Assembly (NCBI GenBank): GCA_012729395.1
Contig: JAAYDF010000180.1
Location: forward strand, 1-52,582
Length of the DNA: 52,582 nt
Origin: Phycisphaerae bacterium
Lineage (GTDB): Bacteria > Planctomycetota > Phycisphaerae > UBA1845 > PWPN01
Direction of reading: 5' to 3'
Part shown: positions 9,442 to 16,495 of the stretch, piece after piece
Layout of the letters: each line of letters starts with the position of its first letter
Numbering within the stretch: the stretch's first letter is position 1
Position numbers and translations under genes: made by a program
Notes under the pieces: generated by a model
The model's input: only the letters and a program-made list of their open reading frames with translations
Databases searched by the model: none
What the model was told of the DNA's origin: nothing

Positions 9442-10791
9442 ATGGGTAATGCACGCAGGGAGGCGTTGCGGGTGAATTCTGACAGCCGGATCACGCTGGA
9501 GTTCCACGGCGCTGCCCTCACCTCTGATGCCGGATTGGCCGCATATCGCGAACTCGATGAAGCCCTGTCGCTGATGGAGATGGCAGACGAAGTGCTTCGC
9601 GATTCTCGACAAGGGAAGAACACGCGGCACGAGTTGATAGGCTTGCTGCGGCAATCGGTGTACAGTCGCCTCGCAGGTTACGAGGACACGAACGACGCAG
9701 AACGACTGGCTGTTGACCCGGCCATGCGTCAGGTGGTCGGGGGGCGGGCCGCAGATCGCGAGGCGGCATCTACCAGTCAGATGGGTCGCTTCGAGACGGA
9801 GATTCTGACGGCACGAAAGAACCGCAAGGCGCTGATGAACCTGTCGGGGAAGTGGATTGACCGCGTTCGCCAGCGTCGCGCTTTGGATAAGCTGATCCTC
9901 GATCTCGACAGTTCGGTGAGCGAAACCTACGGACGACAGGAAGGCTCGGCGTATAACGGACACTTTGAATGCACATGCTACCACCCGCTCTTCTGCTTCA
10001 ACCACCTGGGCGACTTGGAGCGGGCGTTGCTACGAAACGGAAACGTGGCCAGTGCCGACGACTGGCGTTCCGTGCTGGAGCCGGTGGTCGCTCGCTACCG
10101 CGATCTGGACATCCGCAAGTACTTCCGTGGCGATGCGGCGTTCGCCATCCCGGAGTTGTACTTGTTTCTGGAAGCGGAACGCTACTTGTACGCCATCCGG
10201 CTGAAGTCCAACGTGGTGTTGGAGCGCCACATTCAGCACCTGCTGACCCGTCCGGTGGGCCGCCCACCGAAGAAGCCGGTGGTGCGCTATCACGAGTTTA
10301 TGTACCAAGCCGCCAGTTGGGATCAGGCCCGCCGTGTCGTGGCCAAGGTCGAGTGGCACCAGAACGAGTTGTTCCCCCGCGTCGGCTTCATCGTCACCAA
10401 CATGGGCGGCGGGGCCGCCAGTGTGGTGTGGTTCTACAACCTGCGCGGCACAGCGGAGCAATGGGTCAAGGAAGGCAAGAACGCGGTCAAGTGGACCAAG
10501 CTCTCGTGCCACGACTTCGTGGACAACCAGGTGCGGCTCCAGTTGTTCGCCCTGGCGTACAACCTGGGCAACTTTCTAAGGCGGCTGGCGTTACCTCCCG
10601 GCGTGAAGCAGTGGATGCTGACCACCCCACGGAAGAAGTTGATCAAGATCGGAGCGAAAATGGTGCGTCACTCGAAGTACGTGAGGTTCCAACTGGCCGA
10701 GGTGGCAGTCCCGCGAAGGCTGTTCGCAGCAATCCTGGAGCGCATCGGGCGATTGCGCGTAGCTGCGGTTGGGTTGATGGTCTCGGGATGA
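9442..10791 (+). CDS. IS1380-family DDE transposase
   Basis: 449 aa, apparently intact. The start ATG 9442 has GGAGA just upstream. The family hallmarks are present in order: an N-terminal region with LTSDAGLAAYRELDEAL; the first catalytic Asp in LDLDSSVSETYG; the second in YFRGDAAFAIPELY; and the Glu of the YNLRGTAEQWVKEGKN box with its conserved R/E/K residues. It would catalyse cut-and-paste transposition. I could not identify convincing terminal inverted repeats in the 85 bp upstream or the 380 bp downstream, so the ends of the element are left open and it may be immobile in cis. It lies between the ABC ATPase and the exported isomerase-like gene and shares no function with either. Confidence 0.93.
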   Translation: MGNARREALRVNSDSRITLEFHGAALTSDAGLAAYRELDEALSLMEMADEVLRDSRQGKNTRHELIGLLRQSVYSRLAGYEDTNDAERLAVDPAMRQVVGGRAADREAASTSQMGRFETEILTARKNRKALMNLSGKWIDRVRQRRALDKLILDLDSSVSETYGRQEGSAYNGHFECTCYHPLFCFNHLGDLERALLRNGNVASADDWRSVLEPVVARYRDLDIRKYFRGDAAFAIPELYLFLEAERYLYAIRLKSNVVLERHIQHLLTRPVGRPPKKPVVRYHEFMYQAASWDQARRVVAKVEWHQNELFPRVGFIVTNMGGGAASVVWFYNLRGTAEQWVKEGKNAVKWTKLSCHDFVDNQVRLQLFALAYNLGNFLRRLALPPGVKQWMLTTPRKKLIKIGAKMVRHSKYVRFQLAEVAVPRRLFAAILERIGRLRVAAVGLMVSG

Positions 10792-11172
10792 CTCGACGAA
10801 CCGCTCACAATGGCTCCCGTCGCAATACCACAGGGGGATGCCATGCGCCCATCACGACAAACGGGGCCGAAAAGCCACTTTGGCACGCAAGGAGGGGACC
10901 GTTGTAGGCCGTAAGATCAGAAGAGGCTCGAAAACACGGAAGGCGCATCCGGGGCGGCACTGTACAATGGACGAACACGGCCCGGCGGTGTAGCCGGGCA
11001 GAGTCATCTGAAAAATGTCGGTTGAATCAGCAGCAACCCAAGCGTAAAGTACATACCGCATTCTCGGCCGATTAAAGGGAGCCTTGGTGCGAGACAGCGC
11101 AGCGAGCACCGCGAGCGACTGGATCGTTCGGGGGCAGCTGCTTGGACCGCGGTCAGAAGGAGATGAGCAATC
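10792..11172. other. Intergenic region downstream of transposase with perfect hairpin
   Basis: The region contains a perfect hairpin at 10980-10999: GCCCGGC, a 6-nt loop, then GCCGGGC. It has no T run and so is not a classical intrinsic terminator. A candidate promoter at 11022-11050 follows. The right end of the IS1380 element should lie somewhere here, but I see no sequence that clearly mirrors the left side. Confidence 0.4.
11022..11050 (+). promoter_or_regulatory. Candidate sigma70-type promoter
   Basis: TTGAAT (11022-11027) and TAAAGT (11045-11050) with a 17-bp spacer, about 120 nt upstream of the isomerase-like gene. This is a match by eye with moderate hexamers. Confidence 0.35.
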
Positions 11173-12048
11173 ATGCCAACGAAATACAGCATTTCGCGAC
11201 GGACTCTGCTGAGCGGTACGGCAGTCGGGCTGGCCAGTGCCTGCGCGACAAACGGGATCCGAGCCGAATCAGCACCGACTCCGGATCGCAAAGGCCGAAT
11301 TCGCCAATCCGTTGCCAAGTGGTGTTTTGACGGCAGACTGCCGTTTGAAGATCTTTGCCGCCATGCCAAGCGCATCGGTTATCAGGCAATCGATCTGATC
11401 GGCCCACAGGATTGGCTGACGGCAAAGAAGTACGGGCTGAGCTGTGCGGTAACCCCGGGGCCCGGCTCGAACGCCGATGGCTTCAATCGTAAGGAGCACC
11501 ACGCCGTCCAGGTTGCTCAGATGAAACAGATTATCGATTTGGCGGCTCAAGCAGGCGTACCAAACGTGAGCTGCATGTCCGGCGAACGCAAGGGGATGTC
11601 GGACGAGGAAGGTATTCGCAACTGCATTGAGGGGCTCAAGCAGATTGCCGGCCACGCCGAGAAACAGAGGGTTAACATCTGCATGGAGTACCTCAACAGC
11701 AAGGTCGATCATAAGGACTATCAGTTTGATCACCTTGCTTTCGGCCTCGCGGTGGTCCGGCAGGTCGGCTCGCCGCGGGTCGGCATTCTCTACGACATTT
11801 ATCACGCCCAGATCATGGATGGCGATATCATCCGCACCATTGGTGAACACCACGAATACTTCTTGCACTATCACACTGCCGGCAACCCCGGTCGCAATGA
11901 TATTGATGAAACGCAGGAGCTGTACTACCCGGCCATCATGCGCGCTATCGCCGAGACCGGATACCAGGGCTTCGTCGCCCAGGAGTTTCTGCCGAAGGGG
12001 GATCCGGTTCGCGCCATGGAACAGGCATTCAAGATCTGCGACGTGTAG
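11173..12048 (+). CDS. Tat-exported sugar-phosphate isomerase/AP-endonuclease-like TIM barrel
   Basis: 291 aa. The start ATG 11173 has AAGGAG about 10 nt upstream. The N terminus carries a twin-arginine signal, SRRTLLSGTAVGLASA, so a folded, cofactor-loaded protein is likely exported. The rest is a xylose isomerase-like TIM barrel close to hydroxypyruvate isomerase (Hyi)-like proteins. Candidate metal ligands are Glu in NICMEYLN, Asp and His in LYDIYHAQ, His in FLHYHTAGN and Glu in VAQEFLP. Length fits the family (about 260) plus the leader. The reaction is probably isomerisation or epimerisation of a sugar or hydroxy-acid, with unknown substrate. It has no operon partners. Confidence 0.85.
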   Translation: MPTKYSISRRTLLSGTAVGLASACATNGIRAESAPTPDRKGRIRQSVAKWCFDGRLPFEDLCRHAKRIGYQAIDLIGPQDWLTAKKYGLSCAVTPGPGSNADGFNRKEHHAVQVAQMKQIIDLAAQAGVPNVSCMSGERKGMSDEEGIRNCIEGLKQIAGHAEKQRVNICMEYLNSKVDHKDYQFDHLAFGLAVVRQVGSPRVGILYDIYHAQIMDGDIIRTIGEHHEYFLHYHTAGNPGRNDIDETQELYYPAIMRAIAETGYQGFVAQEFLPKGDPVRAMEQAFKICDV

Positions 12049-12412
12049 CGGCCGTGTTCGGAAGCTGCTGTCCGCGTGGCCGCGCCGTCCAACCGGTTGA
12101 GAGCCTCTGTGTCGGGACGGAATGACTATGCTGATTCGTTCAACTGCGCCCGTTGCTGTGCCAATCAAGGAGTTCCCAATTATAGTGGGTCTGCAACAGA
12201 ACCGCGCACGAGCCGAACCGCGATGCGTCATGGAATCGGCGAACGACCGGCGCCGTCTGCCAAACCACCCGTAGATAGCGGATGCGACAACGCGGCAGGT
12301 TCGCGTGCTGTGGCTGTAGCATGCGTCGGTCGCCAGGAGGCGGGATGGCGTGGAGAAAGAGGCACAGAGGCAGAAGGGGAACAGGCACACAGGCACGTGC
12401 AAGCCATGTGCA
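12049..12412. other. Intergenic stretch, no gene supported
   Basis: A purine-rich, low-complexity patch (about 12350-12400, built from AGGCACAG/AGGCACAC-like units) precedes the two palindromic elements at 12413-12709. I see no gene, tRNA or clear promoter in this stretch. Confidence 0.4.
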
Positions 12413-12518
12413 GGTCGCCACGGCTCGGCTGTCTTCGACGCTGAGCTCGCTTCGTCTGAGCTCAGCGTCGAAGACAGACGAAGCGAGCTCGCCGAAGTCG
12501 GGGGGCGACCGCTACGAT
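12413..12518 (+). repeat. MITE-core variant with nested 20-bp perfect inverted repeat (copy E)
   Basis: The segment opens with GGTCGCCACGG and closes with GGGGGGCGACCGCTACGAT, the two halves of the core hairpin of copies A and B. About 75 bp sit between them. That insert contains a perfect 20-bp inverted repeat (12429-12448 with 12458-12477, 9-nt loop). It also contains an overlapping alternative 15-bp stem (12443-12457 with 12476-12490). A related insert is present in copy C at 38989-39087. Confidence 0.65.
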
Positions 12519-12594
12519 CGGCGGGTGGATAGGAGCGGCGGCGGTTCCCGCAGGTCGCTGGGCCTGGCGGCTACTCCCGGCTCGCAAGATACCC

Positions 12595-12709
12595 TAGAGC
12601 ATTTCACGCAATGGCGTAGCGGCCGCCGCCCCTGGTGGCCCGCGAACTCGCAAGGAATACGCCGGTCGCCACGGGGGGCGACCGCTACGATGGGGCGTGA
12701 ATCGCTCTA
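12595..12709 (+). repeat. MITE-like palindromic element, copy B (complete, 115 bp)
   Basis: This is the best-preserved copy. The left terminus TAGAGCATTTCACGC and the inverted right terminus TAGAGCGATTCACGC extend to about 33-bp terminal inverted repeats, 25 of 33 identical by eye. The right end (TAG on the minus strand, 12707-12709) is the stop codon of the sialidase-like gene. The element therefore ends exactly on that codon. Confidence 0.78.
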
Positions 12710-15676
12710 ATCGTCGCAGGTCACGCCAGCTGATACCTCCGCGCCGCTCACGCAATCCATGAAGTAATCGAAATCGCCGCCGTCAACCTCGCCGTTGCTG
12801 TCGATATCAAGGCAAGCACAATCCTCGACCTCCGTAACGATGTCGCCGTAGCACGCCTGAAATCTGCCGAAATCGCTTTGGTCGACGTCGCCATCGCCAT
12901 CCGTATCCGCGAACGGGTTGCCGCATGGCCCCAACGGTCTCTGACCGGTTTCAAATTGGACGAAAGCGTAGCGTGCGTCCGAGGCAAGCCCACCCGAGTT
13001 GTTGTCTCCCCAAACCACTCTCTTGAAAGAGCGACTCAGCGACTCAGCTCGCGTCTGCGTGCCGACCACGTCGCCATCAAGGTAAAATGACACCGCTCCG
13101 TTGCCATCATCCGCCGCGGGGTCATACACCATCTGAATGGTGTGATACTCGGCGGAAGGATCGAAGGCGGCCAATTGCTGGTGCACCTGGGGCGACGCGT
13201 TTGTCGTCCACAAGCCGGGCGATAAAGTACCGCCCGACGTCACCAGACTCAGCAGCCACAAGTCCCGGTCGTCGTTGACTTCGAGGCAGCTCTGGAACAT
13301 GTCGAGGGCGGAGATGGCACGTACCCGGGCAGTCAACGTCCAGCCGGCAGGATCAGACCATTGGGACGGACTCAACGTGTGCTGGTAGTTGGCTCGTCGG
13401 CCGGCGTTGACGCTGACCTGCCAATGAGGCCTGCCCGAGACACCCGTTACGAGGGTGCGTTCTCCTGTTGAGGTGTTGGTATCCAAGGTCCAAGCTCCGG
13501 CTTCGGTGAGCGGGTCCGCACCGCCGCGATGGGTTGCCGTTCTCGTCTCTTGGGTCTGAACCCGCAGTGTGAAATCGCCGCTTGCCTGCTGGGCTCCGCT
13601 CACGCGAACAAGATACGATTGTGCTTGGGTCACGGGCACGATGAGACAGGAATCCGGACCGCCGCACAACGTGCCGTCGCAGTCATCGTTGCAGATCAGT
13701 TCCTGCCCACCACACCCGTCGAGCACGGAAACGACGGTGTCGAAGCGGCTCCCGCAAGTATCGATCATGAGATCCCCGGTCACCGGCGCGACGTATCGAT
13801 ACCAGACGTCGGGGCTGTTGTTGGAATCCCCGCAGGAAGCGGTCCCATCGCCGGTTGCACCCAGTGTTGACCCTCTGATCGTGCCATCCGTGATCGGCAG
13901 AGCCGAAGCGCAGTCATCGTTGATGCCGATCCGGGCAATGTCCAGGTTGTCGAAGTAGACTGACGAGGGAACACCCGCCGCGTTGCCGGTCCAGCGGTTC
14001 TTCAGCAACGCGACGAAACTCGATGGCGTGCTGGCGGTCCCCGCCACCGTTGCGGAAGCGACCTGGACGCCATTGATGAGCACCTGAAGGGACTCACCGA
14101 GAAGCACGGCGGTCACACGGAATGGTTCCGCCAGCTCGAGCACGCCGTCGCCATCCGTATCAAACGCGAGGCCGTTCAGCGCGGTGGGCAGGCTGCCGGG
14201 GCCGAAGAAGGAATTCAACTGCGAGAACTCCTGCTGGCCCGACACGAAAGGGTTGTCGGCGAAGAGGGTGCTGATCGCACCGCCGCCGGCAGGCATCTGT
14301 CCGATGTAGATGCCGCCGCTGGGATGGATCTGGACGCTGATTTGACCGCCGGAGCTGCTGTCACCGATATTGCCGTCGGACCTGGGCCGACGCAGCAAGA
14401 AACCTCCAGTGTTGTTGCCGAGCGCCTGGGCCGGGTTGTTGATCGCGAAACGCAGATCCGCGGAGATCGCCAGGTCAGGCAGGTCGACATCCAGAGCAGC
14501 GACACCCGCTCCACTGCCGGCCGGGGTGGTGCTGACGCCGAAGAGCAGCATTTGCCCACCGGTGATGCTCGCGACGTTGGCGGCTGCCCCGACCGTCTGG
14601 CGCTCCACCCAAGCCACCCGCGGCTGTTCCGTCGATGCGAGGGCGTCGTTGTCGGCACGTGTGAAGGTGTCAGTCACGCTGACAGGCGTCGAATCTGGAA
14701 AGGCCACCTTCGCCAGGTAGATCGACGGCTTGCCTTCGTGTGACGAGTAGTAACTGATCCAGAGAAGGTCGTTGTACCAGACCAGTCCCGCATAGCTGGT
14801 GTCGCCGCCGGACGGCAGAGTGAGGCACTCGGTGAGGGCGCCCGTGACCGGATCAACCCAAGTCACACTGGTCCGCACGATCCCGTCATAGAGACGGGTG
14901 ACCGCAACGAATCGCCCGTCCGGCAAGCGAATCATATCCGGACCGCCCATGTTGGTACCCATTGGCGTCCACGTCCAGTCTGTGTACGGCGGCTGGGCGG
15001 TTCCCCATAGCGAGTCGCGCAGGAGCACCTTGGCCGTACCGTCCTCAAGGAAGATGATCCGTGAGGTCTCATTGATGATCCCCGATGCCTGCATGTCGGA
15101 TACGAGGGTTGAGAAGTTCGTACCATCGGTGCTCGTGTAAAGGCGAACCAGAACCGTGGGGTTCCATTGGTACCCAATGCCGTACGCTGTGCTGTTGTGC
15201 CACGTGATCCGCCAAAGCCAGACGTTCGGCTCGCCGATCTCAGTGCGCTGTGTCCAGTTCGTGCCATTCTGCGAGAACCAGACGAAGTTGCGGTGAGTCA
15301 CACCGTCGACCGCCACTGGGGTGACTGCGGCGGCATACAGCATGAGTCGGTTATCGGGCGTGATCACCATATGAGGATCACGCAGGTCCTCCGCGGCCGA
15401 GGTGAGAACCGCAACGGATGCCCAAGTACTCCCGTTGGTGGATCGCAGGATCCGGATCGTTCCAGGCAGGGCCACACCGTGCGTTGTGCTCTCGCGGAAA
15501 CAGCAGTACCACGCTCCTTTGTACGCGACGAGATCGGTAAACGAGTTGTACGGGGCAGAATCCCATATTTTCTGGACGCTGACCAACTGAGCCAACCCCT
15601 GCCCGAAGACAGGAACAGCCGCCATGGACAAGGATACGAACACGACACACACGATTCTGAGCCAATCCAGGAACAA
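12707..15676 (-). CDS. Secreted sialidase-like propeller protein with LamG-like and paired EF-hand modules
   Basis: 989 aa. The start is TTG 15676, supported by GAGGTG 6 nt upstream and by the signal peptide that follows (cleavage near VPVFG). Residues about 30-330 form a beta-propeller with Asp-box-like STNGSTW and TSTDGTNF repeats, as in exo-alpha-sialidases. Residues about 340-590 are a concanavalin/LamG-like module. Residues about 595-715 are a Cys-rich pre-peptidase-like domain (NDDCASALPI to DFTLRVQT). A second LamG-like region follows. The C terminus is an EF-hand pair, DTDGDGDVDQSDF and DIDSNGEVDGGDF, ending in VTCDD. It is probably a surface glycan-binding or sialidase-type enzyme; catalytic residues were not assigned. 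Its stop codon lies within MITE copy B. A related C-terminal tail occurs in the PHP-domain protein at 16496-19237. Confidence 0.82.
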   Translation of the reverse strand: MFLDWLRIVCVVFVSLSMAAVPVFGQGLAQLVSVQKIWDSAPYNSFTDLVAYKGAWYCCFRESTTHGVALPGTIRILRSTNGSTWASVAVLTSAAEDLRDPHMVITPDNRLMLYAAAVTPVAVDGVTHRNFVWFSQNGTNWTQRTEIGEPNVWLWRITWHNSTAYGIGYQWNPTVLVRLYTSTDGTNFSTLVSDMQASGIINETSRIIFLEDGTAKVLLRDSLWGTAQPPYTDWTWTPMGTNMGGPDMIRLPDGRFVAVTRLYDGIVRTSVTWVDPVTGALTECLTLPSGGDTSYAGLVWYNDLLWISYYSSHEGKPSIYLAKVAFPDSTPVSVTDTFTRADNDALASTEQPRVAWVERQTVGAAANVASITGGQMLLFGVSTTPAGSGAGVAALDVDLPDLAISADLRFAINNPAQALGNNTGGFLLRRPRSDGNIGDSSSGGQISVQIHPSGGIYIGQMPAGGGAISTLFADNPFVSGQQEFSQLNSFFGPGSLPTALNGLAFDTDGDGVLELAEPFRVTAVLLGESLQVLINGVQVASATVAGTASTPSSFVALLKNRWTGNAAGVPSSVYFDNLDIARIGINDDCASALPITDGTIRGSTLGATGDGTASCGDSNNSPDVWYRYVAPVTGDLMIDTCGSRFDTVVSVLDGCGGQELICNDDCDGTLCGGPDSCLIVPVTQAQSYLVRVSGAQQASGDFTLRVQTQETRTATHRGGADPLTEAGAWTLDTNTSTGERTLVTGVSGRPHWQVSVNAGRRANYQHTLSPSQWSDPAGWTLTARVRAISALDMFQSCLEVNDDRDLWLLSLVTSGGTLSPGLWTTNASPQVHQQLAAFDPSAEYHTIQMVYDPAADDGNGAVSFYLDGDVVGTQTRAESLSRSFKRVVWGDNNSGGLASDARYAFVQFETGQRPLGPCGNPFADTDGDGDVDQSDFGRFQACYGDIVTEVEDCACLDIDSNGEVDGGDFDYFMDCVSGAEVSAGVTCDD

Positions 15677-16495
15677 ATTGACACCTCACTCGCAACAACC
15701 CGGTGTCCCGGGTTTACGCTTCCCCAAGACCGCCGGCACCCAACCCGACAAAAGCATGGAAGACAAATCGCCATCGAGCGGTCAGCCCGCCACCCCACTT
15801 TCCGCAACAAACCAAGCCAATCCACACCGCCATGGCGTTGTGCCACGCTCGGTAAGCTCGCTTGAGATTCGCGGGAAAACGGGGATCGGGCACGCGACGT
15901 CAAGAACAAGCAGGGCTGCGATGCCAATGTCCTGCAAGGCATCGCGACAGGCAGGCTCGCCAAACAAGCACCACGTCAGATCCCACTCCCCCGGTACGCG
16001 CCACCAGCGGAATTCCGTCCCCCCGGAACATCCTTTGCGTTGTGGAAGCATGCTTCCGGCTGTGCAGGTCGGCGATCGCCCCGATCACGTTGTCGATCGG
16101 GAACTTAGCCATCCGCGACCCATCACGAAGGCAAACCCCACGACTGCTCGCACACTTGGCAGTATACGACAATCGGACGGGCGACGCAAGCATTTTGTTC
16201 GACGCGGCGCAACAAAAACGTTCTTGGCTCAGCGACCAGTCCACGCGGCATGGCTGAATTTCGCCGTCCAACGGAACCGACGGCCTTCAGGCGATCAACT
16301 ATGCTGTTTCGGCACACTGAACAAAAAACCGCTTGGCTGGGCGCGTGCTCAGTCGCTTGCCTCCCACAAGTCAAGGCCAGCTCGCGTTCGCAGCTCGTGG
16401 AGACGACGTCCCACGTGACACGGCAAGCGCGAGCTTGGGCTCGACCATGAACAAGGGCTCGTGCGGCCCGGTTGCCGTGAATCACGGCGACTACC
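15677..16495. other. Long intergenic region, no gene supported
   Basis: About 820 bp between two minus-strand genes for secreted proteins. Overlapping frames on both strands lack domains and plausible starts. I see no palindromic element of the families found elsewhere, no tRNA and no convincing ncRNA. It may hold a leader or promoter for the sialidase-like gene at its left edge. Confidence 0.4.

Noticed and set aside
9357-11020. Terminal inverted repeats of the IS1380 element
   Set aside because: The best pairing found (around 9385 and 11008) matches only about 8 of 13 bases, which is no better than chance over this search space.
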